Part shown: positions 22,674 to 34,958 of the stretch, piece after piece
How positions within the stretch are numbered: the stretch's first letter is position 1
Layout: each line of letters opens with the position of its first letter
Assembly (NCBI GenBank): GCA_038363925.1
Contig: JAQQWL010000005.1
Location: 2,790,001 to 2,854,000 of the forward strand
Direction of reading: 5' to 3'
Length of the DNA: 64,000 nt
DNA from: Apiospora phragmitis
Lineage: Eukaryota > Ascomycota > Sordariomycetes > Amphisphaeriales > Apiosporaceae
Program-made: the position numbers and the translations under genes
Notes under the pieces: model-generated
The model's input: the letters and a program-made list of their open reading frames with translations, nothing else
Databases searched by the model: none
Told to the model about the DNA's origin: nothing

Positions 22674-24440
22674 ATGACGAGGGTGCTGCCCTACGAAAAG
22701 GAGTCTTCTTCGCCCCGGTCCTCGCCCTCGTCGGAATCCGCTTCGGCTTATGAGACATGCTGGGCCACGTCGGAGGCTTTCTAGGCGCACCGCGCCATCA
22801 TCACCCGCCTCTACATTGACGAATCCAAACCCCTGAACCAAGTCAGCGCCATCATGACCCGAGATTACGACTTCCGCGCCACGTCAATTGTGACCTACCC
22901 ATCCAGGCCCTCTACACACGGTACCTCCAAGGCTATCTTTGACGATCGACTTGCTGACTGCGGCTGTCACGACAGATAGAGACCGCATGTACAAGCGGCG
23001 CTTTGCCGACTGGAACCTGAGGGAGAACAAGAAATACGTCAGGTCGAAGCCAGGGTCTCAGGCACGTGCAAAGGTTCCTTACCTTCTACAGCGGGCCGGT
23101 GACCCTCCTGCCCTGCGACCGCCTAACCCTTCCTTCCTCTTGGCCCCAGAGTACATCCGCCTGCCGGAAACAGTGTTACAGTACTCGAGACTCCTGGTGT
23201 TAACAGGGTTGTCCGAGAAGTATTTGCTGCATAGACATGTCCTTGCCGCATTGTACCTCCAACTGATGTCCGTACGGGCCGCTACCCGTGCCATCGAGCT
23301 GAAATAGTTCAAACTGGCCTTCGACATCCTGCAGAACTTCTTTGACGACAAGGTTCACACCTACAAACTCAGCAAGGGCAATATTAGCTTCTTAGTTGTC
23401 GCGTTCCTTATCATGCTGAGGCTGCCAGAAGATCTAGCCAGCTGTGTTTTGGAGTTTATCAGCCGTCTTGTCGCCATCAAGCTTCCGAGCTTGCATCCCA
23501 TCGTACGGGCATGGAGGACGATCCTGGAGGCAGATCGCCAGTGTGTCTGGGACAACGTACGTCCCCATGAATGGGATTTTCACTGAAAGAACCGTAACTA
23601 GTCCCAGGATACGCTAACATGATACGATATTTCGGGACAGGCCTTTGTTTTCATCAACAACTACTTCGAGGTTCTCCAGAGCGCACACGGCAAGTCAGAT
23701 CCCATGCTCAAGAAGCCGGCGGCCATCATGTGCGACCCGGAAATGTACTTCGACCACAAGCGAAAGGGCCCAGGTGTTGTCGGCACCGTCGAAGATGAGC
23801 GCACGGTATTGCCCGCGGTCAAGCGGTACCTGGGCGAGGAATGCGAATTCCTGCATCACCGGCTGGTGGTGGCCCACGCGCACCTCGTCGCGGCGGACCC
23901 GGTGCTGGCGCGCGACATCGCCGCCGAGGTCTCGGCCGTGTGCGACGCCCACCACGGCACGTGGCACTACGACATCATCAACGGCCGAAGCCTGGCGCTG
24001 CAGCTCCGGGCGGCCATGCACCCGAGCGGGGGCGGCGGCTCGCCGGTCAGTGTCGGCGCGTGGCCGCGCGGTACACCCAGCACACGCTCGACTTTACGGG
24101 GTCGACCATGGTGGGCGTCGTGACGCCGGAGCTGAACGAGACCCTCCGGGGCGTGATTCAAGGCGGCGGCGGCGACGGGGTGGATCTTCATTCTAGTGGC
24201 GACGACGTGGCGACAATACGTCTGCTGGGCACGAGGATGGGGCCATCACCGCCCTTGTTCGCGTTTCCGATTGCGACTACTACTACTGTCGCCCCCTGCG
24301 ATAACAATGATGATAGGGAGGCCGGATTGGCAGTCGTCTTCCAGAGGCTGGGTATCAGCGGAATGCGGACTTTCGCGATGATACTCCAGCTCCAGCTCGA
24401 CGCTTGTAGGAAAGAGCCGACATATTGCTACAACACCTGA
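22674..24440 (+). pseudogene. Decayed Clr5-domain gene
   Basis: Exons inferred: 22674-22920, 22976-23556 and 23641-24440; both introns are GT-AG and in phase. The Clr5 domain reads AHRAIITRLYIDESKPLNQV, then IMTRDYDFRAT, then across the intron MYKRRFADWNLRENKK. This N-terminal helical domain is found in fungal regulators related to S. pombe Clr5. The expected Trp before AHRAII is a TAG stop (22782-22784; TGG to TAG). A second TAG lies at 23305-23307, and a third break shifts the frame near the GGGGG run at about 24030, after which the chain continues (ARYTQHTLDFTGST) to 24440. The region between the domains has HGTWHYDIINGRSLALQL. Two in-frame stops plus a frameshift make a functional full-length product unlikely. 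The transition-type stops would fit old RIP-like mutation. Confidence 0.72.
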
Positions 24441-25457
24441 GACTATGTACATAGTCTTCTCATCCGCTCGGCCACGCCCGGCGCCGCGTGTCAAATGCTA
24501 GCCAAGAGTCGTCTCATCAAGAAAAGCCTCGGCGTATGAAAATCATTCCCTAAGAACGTACTTGAAAGAAGCGGTGTTCTGATAGAGGTACCGCGTGGGT
24601 AGCCCATTCGCAGGCGGTCCGCAGTCTAAAGGAATTGTTAGGTCAGGTTATACCGAGCGGTCCACTTCAAGGAATGTCGAGGTCTGGCGAAAATCTGAAT
24701 CTCAATCTTTACGGGGATGACCATCGACTTCAATGCGAGTTACTTCGAGCGCCATATCTCGAAGCAGAGATCAATTTGATTGTTGAGGGTCGAAAACGTA
24801 CAGTCCGTGACTCCGTGGAGATTTGAGTCCCGAGAGACTGGACAAGCAAGTCCTCAGCACTTAAGCCCCGCGTTTTGGTATCTCCTACTTGCTGAACCTA
24901 CTTGCTCTTGTACCAGCACCATATAGGTCAGGCATCTGGTGTACAGTCCAAATCTGTCAGGTTCTGATGCATAGAACATTTGAATATCTGTAAATCTACT
25001 CTACATTTATCCAGATGTAGTCAGTCGTTGAAGCATTCCGAGAGTGTTCCAAGGTTTACTTAAGTTGTAATGCAGAATACGATGCTTTAGTGAAGATCCT
25101 GGAAGAGTCGGGCCATGCCGCCTGTGGTTTAGGCTGCTGGTGGCGCGCCCTCAAGGCCTTCTTCACCCGACTGAAGGCTTATGGGGTAACTCGTTGGAAC
25201 CTCTGGACCTTTCCAGTGTGTAGTGTGGAGGTGACGCGAGCAGATATATGAATATACTTTTAACGACCGCCAGATTGTATGCTCTTGGCCATTTATTGGA
25301 GAAGTTTCAAAGACACTACTATGCATGTTATGAGCGTGTTACTGTATGATGGCGCCTTCCGCCGAAAGGCTGCGCACGATACAGTACAAGTAGCCATGCA
25401 ACTGGAATAAATCTGAAGGTATCATCTATCCTCGCTCACATACCTACCTAAATCACT
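24441..25457. other. Intergenic, no gene recognised
   Basis: About 1 kb with only short frames and no splice structure, tRNA or repeat that I can support. The last 100 bases contain ACATACCTACCTAAATC just before the membrane-protein start. Confidence 0.5.
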
Positions 25458-25981
25458 ATGACGACCCCCAAAGAGCAACGCGTCGCCCAAAAGCCGGTAT
25501 TGTACGTCGCCATCTTCGTGCTGTTACATAGCGTCTTCGCCACGCTGCACGGGTCTGTCGCCTTTTCCTCGGACATGGTAGGGCGACTGCATGAACTGCT
25601 GGATGGAGATGAGGTGGTCCTGGGCATGTTCCTATTCTTCTTCGAGTGCGTTTACAGTGGTGCCGTTCTGGAGTTTCTTTCAGATCGCGCCGGTATGGCC
25701 GATCGCTACCTCTTCTTCATTGTTGCCGGCCTTGCGGGCTGCTCCTGGGCGCCATCTTCATCTTCTTCTGTGAGGTGACGTCCTGGTTCTCCATCGTCTG
25801 GGTCGTCTTCGCGTCCTGGGGGTTCGGCTTCTATCTCGAGGTCATCGCAGGGCCTGTCGGGTTCGTGGTTGTCCGTTACGTGAATCGCCGCAGTGTGTCA
25901 TCGCCGCCGACGAACGACACGGACCACGAGTTGCAGACCATCTACGACACCATCGCCAACAACGAGGCAGACGATGAATAA
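25458..25981 (+). CDS. Small integral membrane protein, unknown function, one frame break
   Basis: The start ATG (25458) is preceded by TCACT. The first frame gives three hydrophobic spans: VLYVAIFVLLHSVFATL, then VVLGMFLFFFECVYSG, then YLFFIVAGLAG. It then runs into a short Ser-rich end. A single missing base in GCGGGCTGC (about 25735) restores a second frame with LLLGAIFIFFCEVTSW, VWVVFASWGFGFYLEVIAG and a polar C-tail ending NNEADDE at 25981. The combined product would be about 174 residues with four or five membrane segments. No family is recognised; it resembles small fungal four-helix membrane proteins of unknown role. Confidence 0.55.
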
Positions 25982-26001
25982 CGACGACGACGACGACGAC
26001 G
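25981..26001 (+). repeat. (ACG)n microsatellite
   Basis: About seven perfect ACG repeats lie immediately after the stop of the membrane-protein frame. In the other register this is GAC repeats and could extend the acidic tail if the stop were lost. Confidence 0.85.
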
Positions 26002-26761
26002 CTGCAGAGGTAGAGATCCAGAGTCCAGGGAAAGAACAGTCGCAATAGAAGTTAGGTCAGATGGAAGTTGCAGAAGGCATGTGCTCGGCCTGCGCGCTGC
26101 AGGTGCGCGGCTCTAACGGCACCGTTGTTCTGGGGAAAGTTGCAGTACGATGGCGGACCCCACCACAATGGGTGTGGAGGGGGATCAGCTCAGCTCAACG
26201 TCATGGCCCGCATTGCGTCACTGGCTGTTGTTCGCAACGTACGTTTGCTTGCTGTAAGCAAACAGCTGCCCTGAAACTCTGGAAATCTTATTAGTATAGG
26301 TAAACATTATCGAAATGCAAGCGTTCCTTAGCAACAAATTGAATTGAATGATCAACCTCATCTTTCGCACATGGCTACAGAAGATGGACAAGCGAAGCTC
26401 CTGTGGGGGCTACTTGCTACAAGCGGCGCATCCAGCATCGAGATCTTAATCAAAGCCCCAAAGGGCTGAAGCTGTGCCAAGTTTCGCAAAGTTGGCAGCA
26501 CCACTCAGCACCCAGCAACCAAAGAGAGGAGAGAGGTTCGCTGTGCCCATGGACGCTTGCTACGTAAATCCCCCGAATCTAGACTGTCGGTCCAGATCCA
26601 AAGTGATTATTACGTGTTTCGAATTGACCTGTGATATGACGCTCTTGGTTACGCAACACGCGCAACAGGAACAACAGGTCCGGGTCTCGGCAACCTGATC
26701 GACCGTTGACTGTGATGCAATAACGGAGATTCATGGTGGTGCAACCTTACAGTCAGAACGT

Positions 26762-26770
26762 GTATATAAG
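26762..26770 (+). promoter_or_regulatory. TATA box of the small hydrophilic protein gene
   Basis: TATATAAGT lies about 125 bp upstream of the ATG at 26890. It is followed by a long C/A/T-rich, G-poor leader, a layout typical of strongly expressed fungal genes. Confidence 0.55.
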
Positions 26771-26889
26771 TTCTGCTCATAACCATTCCATCTTGGGTTT
26801 CCTTTTCCAGATCATCTCAATCCCATCTACCATACCAACAAACACCAAACACACATTTTCCACCACCGCTTCCAACCAAATTCATTAAC

Positions 26890-27182
26890 ATGGACAAGCT
26901 CAAGGGTGCCATTGACTCCAAGGTGGGCGGCAAGACCTCCCAGCCTGGCAGCGGTGTCGAGCGCACTGCCGACAACGCCGCCAACCAGCGTAAGTTACTC
27001 CTCTACTCTCTGTTGTCATCAGAGACACAGCTTCCTTGAGCAACCAACTGACATGACATCGCTTTCACTCTACAGAGGCTGACAAGCTCGGTGCCTCCGC
27101 TGGTGTTCCCGCTGGTCAGAACGACACCATCCACAAGGGTCTTGACTCCAAGATCAACGAGAAGATTCCTGGCGGAAACTAA
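26890..27182 (+). CDS. Small hydrophilic (LEA/hydrophilin-like) protein, 2 exons
   Basis: Exons are 26890-26989 and 27076-27182; the 86-nt intron (GTAAGT donor, TCTACAG acceptor) splits a Gln codon. The product is 68 residues: MDKLKGAIDSKVGG, then VERTADNAANQ, then DKLGASAGVPAG, and a C-terminus of INEKIPGGN. It has no Cys, no Trp and no hydrophobic core, and is rich in Gly, Ala, Lys, Asp and Asn. This pattern is widespread in filamentous ascomycetes, where such genes are often highly expressed in stress or conidia, but I know no proven function. The G-poor leader and TATA box support strong expression. It is unlikely to be secreted. Confidence 0.75.
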
Positions 27183-29874
27183 ATTCCCTTCTCCATCAAC
27201 CTTACAACACGAGCATGATGGGAATTCCGGAGGAACTGATTGTATGAGATACCAAGTTTCTTGCAATGGAGGAAAACGTCGTGGAAACATGAGCCCTTCA
27301 TGGCTTGTATTATCATGATGGTTACGAGAACATAATGATAGATATGATCAAATGGATACAAAACATAATCACTCAACCCATCTTCTCTCTCTCTCTGAGC
27401 TCTATGTGTTGAAATGCCTTTCAATAATGTATCCTCCATGCCAAGTCTTGAATCCTCTTCCCTCATGTATGGTTTCCTCCGGTCTCCTGACCAATGTATC
27501 AATACTTGACAACTAATCGTACTTACCTAACAGACACCGCTCCTCGCCTTTAGAGTCTGTACCGCTTATCACTCGAGAATTGCTGGTGGCCAATACTGGC
27601 TTGCCATGGCAGCCTCCTATTGGATCCACGGCCAGAGATGTGGTAACTCTTGATTGCGAATTGCTTGATCATCTCACAGCATATCGCGGCCCATATTCCT
27701 GCTAATACGGAACGTGATATGTTTTCGTTTTAGATTCTCTTGTAAATCACTTACTGGTCATGGGCTTTTGCCTGTCGAACTTAAGACAACAGAAGGAGAA
27801 AATTATAATGTCATACTGGCCATGCTGCCTATATTCTCATGTTTCTATGGCATAACTCTCACATCCACTACATATCACGTGTTTCTACGACTCATATGTA
27901 TATCATATATATATCAGGTAAAACTTAGCATCTGTGGAAGCCCTGCATTGTTATTTTGCGCTTTGGAAGGTTTAGTATAGTCAGTTGATATTTATCTTCT
28001 CGTTGCTTTCCACTCTATCTTTTCCCGGGACCCGTAATTTGTTCTATGATTTGCTGTATAGTACTACTGCACCGTTGTTGCAGACTCAGTCACTAGGCTG
28101 CGGCTCGTGAACCCGGTCCTGAGAGTCCCGAACGCGGACCCCCGAGCCGCTCACTGTAGGCCGGCTCCGTGAAATTGGGGTCTAACCCTGATCTTAAACT
28201 TATCCTACTTCTCCTTCACCTGTGATTTTATTTTCAGTCCACTATTCTTTTCTTTCATCCCACTTCATCTTCAACATTTCAACCGAGAATTTCTCCTATC
28301 ACTCCTCTTTGGCATCCAAGTAATGCCGAATATATTTCATCAAGCACAATTATTTTGATGATTAAACATTCCGAAGTCAACCTTTGGCTGGCTCTCACTG
28401 CAACCTTCCACTCTCAGGTTTTCCTCAGGATCTCTACTGATCTACACTCCATGAGTACACCACAATACTCTACCTAACAGGTGAAAGGTTATTATATCCC
28501 AGGGGATGGCTGGTAAGAAGGCATTCTCCTGGAAGAGACCTTCACGTTAACTCACAAGAGAAGTCCACATCATGTGAGTGACCCGCCTGATACGTCATCT
28601 GAATTCATGGTGTCTAAAGCAGCCAATATCAGATCTTATTCGAGAGTAAGATAAGACGACATACTATCGACTGGCTCGGGCTACCAAGACACGCTTAGAC
28701 TGTGTTTGCTACGTGTCGTTGTCAGTGCTGCTTGCAGCTACACGTGCAGTCGGGAATGCAACGAGCTGCTGGCTGACAAACCAGACGCAATAGTGAGTAT
28801 TCACGTGAGGATTGACTGTTCTCCTGTATGTATATACGAGGATAGCACTTTGCAGTACGTTGCTGACTGTGTGGTGTTTCCCAGGCAGTGTGAACAGGTA
28901 TTGTGCTGCCCCTGCAGGCTGCCTGTATGTTCCCGTCTGCATCCCTGCACTACAAACGGACCATATACTGTCATATTGGGGACAAGCTTTGTCTCAGAAA
29001 GCAATCTGGCTTTCCCCTCCTTTGAATGGGGTTCTGCTAAAGTGGCAGATGATTCCTTCCCTTGTGAGTATTGTTGTTTTACAACACTCACCATAGGGGA
29101 GCACCTTTGTTTCAACCTTTGAAGTGTGCCAATATCCCCCCTAATACCCAGGGGATCAAGGGCAAGTGTGCAGTGGGTCACACATTGTCACCACTTAATA
29201 CCCTACAATTCACTGAAGGTACACTTGTGCCCAGTAGAACAATAACGTCGCCGAAGAGGTTGTCGAGGCTTGTCGGCCCCCTCGCTATTCTTTCTCTTTT
29301 GAAGAAGCTGAGCTGCTTGTGAGGAATTTCTTCCCCACCGTGCCGACTCGGTGTCAGTGCCCAATTGTTTGTTTACTTGCAAGAAAATTGTGGCAGGATT
29401 TGTTTTTCTACCCATGTTTTGTTGTTTATCCCACTTTCCCACAGTGGATCAACAACAAAGGAAGGTGCTTGTACGAGATTTCGAGATCTCGACAAAGTGG
29501 AATAGATGATCGCATCGTACGTTGTTATCCCATCCCAACTTCCAACGGTATACGCAACTGGTATCATCGAATTCAAGTCGATTATCCCATCCCATTGAAC
29601 GCACTGCCACTGCCTTCAGTGGTTGTTGCCTTTAGTGGTTATTTTCTGCACACCTTCCCACTGGATGGTGGATGGTTTGGCCCAATCCCAATAATCTCCC
29701 ATCTCCCACCACCTCCCACCTTCCGTCACTATCTCCTCCGACTTGGAGCCGATCCATTCAAGTGTTTGAAGTCTTGTACCACACATTTCTCCTGTAGCAA
29801 GTTTGTTTACCACCATCACCGCCACAGTGGCATCACTTACTGACCGTCTGTAGGGCTGTACACTAGGCACCACC
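27183..29874. other. Gene-poor region of 2.7 kb
   Basis: A/T-rich and without a convincing gene. A 138-codon Cys-rich frame at 28706-29122 has no ATG. Another frame at 29319-29843 overlaps what is probably the helicase promoter. A strong GC-rich hairpin at 28100-28150 stands out from the surrounding composition. Confidence 0.5.
28100..28150. other. GC-rich imperfect hairpin
   Basis: The outer arms GCGGCTCG (28100-28107) and CGAGCCGC (28143-28150) are perfect 8-bp complements. Inside them GGTCC (28115-28119) and GGACC (28136-28140) can also pair. The hairpin sits in an otherwise A/T-rich stretch. It could be a transcription terminator, a structured RNA, or the end of a relic mobile element; no second copy was seen in the window. 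Confidence 0.5.
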
Positions 29875-32800
29875 ATGGACCAAGTCCACTTCGACGAAGT
29901 CCCATCTCTCTCCCAGTCAGAGGATTGGGTCAGTTTTCCAGAACTGCCCACATCCTCTGAGCTCAACCCCGACTGGGAGAGAGACGGAGACAGGATCCGA
30001 GCTCGTGCCATGCTGAACGATATTACTCGGCCCTACTTTTCAAAGGAAGAATATTTGCAGATTAACTACTTTCTGCAACGAGGAAGATGGCGTGGCAAAT
30101 CTTCGGAAGTCAATATCTGACTTCAAGCAATACCCGAGCATGCTAGATGATGATGACACTTGCATATACACCAAGGTACAAAACTCAGCCAAACTAACCT
30201 GCCTAACTAAGGCACCTTCTCGATACTTTCACGTGATTTCGTACTGACTTGTTTAGGTCTTCATCAAGGGCTACCAAATGACCAACCAGGGACCTCTTTG
30301 TCGGATTACCTTTTCCACCGAGCGTGCCGGCAAGAAGATTCGGTGGACCAACACCCGCCGTCTCACTCCAGGTACGGTAGTTGCTTTGTCGGCAGACGAC
30401 TTCGAGTCCCAGTGTAAGGTTGCTTCCATTGTCGAGAAATTTATTGATGGATCATCTGTCACAATTCACATTTTGTGGGCAGAGGTCGACGATGCTGTCT
30501 TCGATCCGATGGAAGAACTTATCATGGTCGAGTCCCGTCATGGCTTCTACGAAGCCATCCGTCATTCCCTTGTCGGACTCCAGCATGTCGCTACCACAAC
30601 ATCGCCCTTGACCAAGTACCTTGTTACAGGTAGTCGGGCCGACGCCACCCCCCAATACGTCCAAGACCACCCGAAGATGGACATCACTCCGCTGATTACC
30701 CAAAGACTCCCTGATATGCCCCAGAATCTTGAGGAGGTCTGCCAGAACGTCAACATTCTCGATGGCATTCCTTCCATCATCGAGTCATACACGAGCCTGG
30801 ATGACTCGCAACTCCAGGCAATCCACCGGATCCTGACCAAGGAGCTGGCCATCGTCCAAGGTCCCCCAGGCACAGGAAAAACCTTCACATCCGTTCAAGC
30901 TCTACGGATATTGATACAGTCTCAAGACCGTAATGAATCCACACCAATCATCGTTGCCGCCGAGACCAATCATGCTGTCGACCAAATCTTGAAGCAGATG
31001 ATTGGTTTGGGCCTGGGTAATGCGGTGGTACGGCTTGGCGGCAGGACAAAAGACCAGATCCTCAGAGAGCATAGTGTTCACAATATACGTCAGCGAGCTC
31101 AGAATCAAGCCGGTGACACCGACAAGCGTGACACTCATGACACCAACAAGAACTTCGGCAATATCTATAGAGCTCTTGACAACAACAGAAAGCAGCTCAA
31201 GGAACTCATCTCGACGATCTTCACCGACCGCCTTCTGAAGCCTGACTACCTTCTTGAGCAACGCATCATCACCCAAGACCAATATCAACGCTTTATGGAC
31301 GAAACTTGGGGCGATGAGGATGCGGACATTATGACGGATTGGCTTGGCGAATCACGTTGCCACACATCGGACATACGCCGATTCCGTGATCCAATGTTCG
31401 ACGGCGAGGAGATTTGCCAAGAAGATGAAGTTGATGGCACTGGACTTGAGATGGAAGACGATTTGATCGTCGATGACCTCGATAGCGGCCGTCTCAAGGG
31501 GGTATGCATCGATATCGATCGACTGTATGGTGGCAAAAACGCGTACGGCTATCACGACACTGACATAGCCTTGACGAGGCAGCTCCGCAAGAAGAATCCG
31601 TGGGACATCGAGCAGAAGTTCCGTGGTGCCATCTACGAGCACTGGCAGAAGCGGCTGGTTGAGGGCAAGAAGGCTGCCTTCCGTGACTTGCTCGCCAACA
31701 ACATGCGTCTTATAAAGAACCTCAAGAGTAACCGCTGCCTCCAAGACTCTCGGTCAATTAAGAATATGCAAATCAAGGTTGTTGGCTGTACCACTACTGG
31801 CTTGTCCAAGTACCGCGACCTCATAGCTTCCCTCCAGCCCCTAGTCCTCCTTGTTGAAGAGGCGGCGCAGAGTCGAGAGGCCCAGATCACGGCAGCATTG
31901 TTACCTAGCCTCCAGCAACTCGTCTTGGTGGGAGATCACCAGCAGCTAGCTCCTCACTGCAGCGTACCACTTCTGGCAGGTTATCCGCATTGCCTCTGCA
32001 CATCGATGTTCGAGCGCCTTGTCGAACACATGCGATTGCCTTTTACCATGCTCGAAGTACAGCGTCGCATGATTCCAGAGATTCGCCAAGTTCTGAGCCC
32101 ATTCTACAGGCGGCTACGAGATCACCCCATGGTGGAAGATCCTTTGCACAGACCCCCGATACCAGGCATGAAGCATCCCCTCTATTTCTGCCACCATAAC
32201 TACCATGAAGAATTCGATGCACAGCTTAATAGCATGTACAACGTTGAAGAAGCCGAGCACATCGTCAAGTTTGCCGAATACCTCATTATGAACGGAACAC
32301 CAGCCGAGAGAATCACCGTTCTGACCTTTTATCGTGGCCAACGGAACCGAATTATGCGGGAAGCAGGTAAACGACTTTATATTGCACCTCTCAGCAGCCT
32401 CAAAGTCAATACGGTCGATTCCTATCAGGGTGAAGAAAATGATATTATTCTTTTGTCTCTCGTCCGCAGCAGCCGACCCAACGCAATGTTTCGTGTAGGT
32501 TTCGTCGAAGACATGCACCGCGGCGTGGTCTCCATCAGCCGCGCACGCCGTGGTTTCTACATATTTGGAAACTACAATAACCTGGAGAATGCCACGCACG
32601 CTTCTTGCTCGATGTGGAAACCTGTCCGGGATGTCTTCCAGAGAGGCGGCTTCTTCGACCCCAGTCGGCCAGGTCTGCCTATTTATTGCAGAAAGCATAA
32701 CGAACCAATCCACATGGAATCTGCTCAGTCATGGGATGGCCACCACGGAGGATGTTTCGAGAAGTGCGACGAGGTATTTCCCTAGCTGCGGCCATCCATG

Positions 32801-33600
32801 CCAGCTGTTCTGTCATCCGTAAGTTGTTTCTCATGTTCTCTTTCCATCGTCGGCCCAGTTTAGCTAATGAAATTTACAGGATGCCCCACGAGACGCTCAG
32901 ATGCAACAAGCCGTGCGAGCGCCAGTTACGCTGTGGTCATGCCTGTAGAATGGCTTGCGGTGATAGGTGCCGCTGCTCAGTTAACTGTGCAGCGTTCGAA
33001 GGCATTCCGCTTGCTCCTAGCCGAACTCAGAGCGTCCCCGCACAATACTCCCAGGCCTGGATGGGGTATAATGCACAGGCGGATGATCGTCGTCTGGTCG
33101 TGCATCATAACATGGATGGGGCTAGCGATGTGCTTGTTGATGTCGCACCACGCCCCTACGAGATGGCCTTGGTCGATACGTTTCGACCTGTCACTTTGAC
33201 TCGAGATGGAACACGCACTGTTGGGGACAAGAACGCGGTCATGTGGAATAGTAGTGCCTCGGTTTCGCCGACCAAGTCGACAGATGCTGGCCAGGTCGTC
33301 GGCAGTCACTCGCCTACGTCTTCGGCGAATAGCTCGAACGTCCCAAAGAAGCGGCAGGCTCCTATTGCTCGACGTCCCGGAAACGAGCGAGGGTCGAACA
33401 ATACTAGCCGTAGACGACGGGCGCCTCCTCCTATTCTTCTCACGCTGAATGCGGGCAACAACGATCCCTCGCCTGTCATTGCCGAGTGGGAGAGACTGGA
33501 CGAGGAGGAGGATTTGAAGGCCCCCGTGGTCCTAGGAGGAAGTATGGCGGCCAAAGAGCAAGCCAGCAATGAGGGTAAGAACCTCATCAACTTTGATTGA
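29875..33600 (+). CDS. ZNFX1/Hrr1-type SF1 helicase with NFX1-like zinc fingers (3 exons)
   Basis: Exons are 29875-30175, 30257-32818 and 32880-33600. The N-terminus is acidic; then come a beta-rich region (VFIKGYQMTNQGPLCRITFS ... RLTPGTVVALS) and the UPF1-like helicase core. Core motifs are Walker A GPPGTGKT (about 30865), motif Ia IIVAAETNHAVDQIL, motif II VEEAAQS (DEAA replaced by VEEA), motif III LVGDHQQLAPH, motif V VNTVDSYQGEENDIILLSL and motif VI VVSISRARRG. After the core come NFX1-type Cys/His clusters (SCGHPCQLFCHP, then CNKPCERQLRCGHAC) and a basic low-complexity tail. Two extra bases break the frame, near 30088 (TTT run) and 32772 (GG); corrected, the protein is about 1193 residues. 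Family members include S. pombe Hrr1, animal ZNFX1 and Neurospora SAD-3, which act in RNAi and heterochromatin or meiotic silencing. Orthology to any one of these is inference. Confidence 0.85.
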
Positions 33601-34958
33601 GTTGCCTTATGGAAGTCGTCTCGCGGAATGCACACACTGGGACTAGCTGACTTTAACATGCGCAGCTGTACTACGCTATTCAGTATAGCATTTGATTCGG
33701 GGAATGTTTCGTCTTTCGCGTTCTGCTGCATTTGTTGCATTGCATTCAATATGAGATAAGCTAGGCATAATAAAATTGGTGTTGCGATAATACTTAATAT
33801 TCCATGTTTACATGTAATTACAGGTTATCGATTGCGTTATCCTGCCCTGGGTTTCTAAAGACCATACCGTTTACACTACCACCTCGAGCAGATTACAAAA
33901 TTGCCGCTTTCGCTTTTAATTTCTAATACGGAGTTCCCGTTGGAATTGACCGACTCTTTGATAACTTGTTGGGATACTGAATTTCTTTCGTGGTCAAGTT
34001 CTTGGAGGGGTTGCATACTAGCAAGTTGGTTTCTAGCGACAGTGGAGGGCCAGCGCTATCCCCCGCGCTATAGCACAGTGGGTACCCAGGCAGCCAGGGT
34101 ACCTACAAATGCCGATGTTGCATGGGCTTGACAGCACTGAAAACATTGAAGTAATCATGCATCTCAACGGGCGACTTTCTTGTGCACTGAATAAATCCTA
34201 GGTAGCAATATCGAACTCCACAGATCTTGTCAACTCGGGCCTCGAATCAGTCAGTGTTCGGAGCTAATCTGTCTGTCTGGCGATCGATGCGATTTAGTTG
34301 CAATAGGGCTGCTCCAGTAAACCTCTGCCCGCACACCACTCTAGTCGTAACGTCTTTGTGTGGAGCTTCGCACTTTTGCCCTCTGAACATGAACATTAAG
34401 AATACAGGTGCATCCAACTGCTGGCGAGGGCCAGCATTCTCGACTTTAATGGCTGGCAGGAAATTGTGCGATCCTCGTGCTATATGACCTGGCCCGAAAC
34501 GGCCTGCATTTGCGGAACGAACGGCAATGGCGCACACTGGAGCGAGTGAAATACTTGGTTGTCAGCGAAGCGCAGCATGCGAGACGCTGACGCAGTCAGC
34601 CAACCTGGGCGCCAGACATGGAATGGAGACCAGGTAAACGCCACATTTGACGTCATCACCGTTCGAGTCGTAACCTGAGATTGCACGGGGGAAGTCGAGC
34701 AACATCTTGAGAACAAGGAAACCGTTTCGCCATTATTTTTCTGCATTGCAATATATACTCGTCAAAGTATCCGGCACTAATTAGGACAGCGAAACATCCA
34801 ATCTACTTTATCCAATGATACGTTAGGCTTTGATTCATTACAGCACTGTCTTCTTGGCCTGTTTTACCGTTTCATCCCAACCTTCCATCCATACCCCTGT
34901 TGCGAACCCCCAATAAGACGCCAATTAAGCACTGGACTGTTCGGCAGGTAGGCAGGCA
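33601..34958. other. Intergenic, no gene recognised
   Basis: About 1.36 kb between the helicase and the GH5 gene. Short frames on both strands around 34230-34750 overlap each other and lack domains. AATATATACT at 34749-34758 may be the TATA region of the GH5 gene. Confidence 0.5.

Noticed and set aside
28706..29122. 138-codon Cys-rich open frame resembling a small secreted protein
   Set aside because: It has no ATG (begins at TTG), no signal peptide, no splice partner, and lies in an otherwise non-coding A/T-rich region.
29319..29843. 174-codon frame just before the helicase gene
   Set aside because: Composition is irregular, there is no domain, and it overlaps the probable promoter and leader of the helicase.
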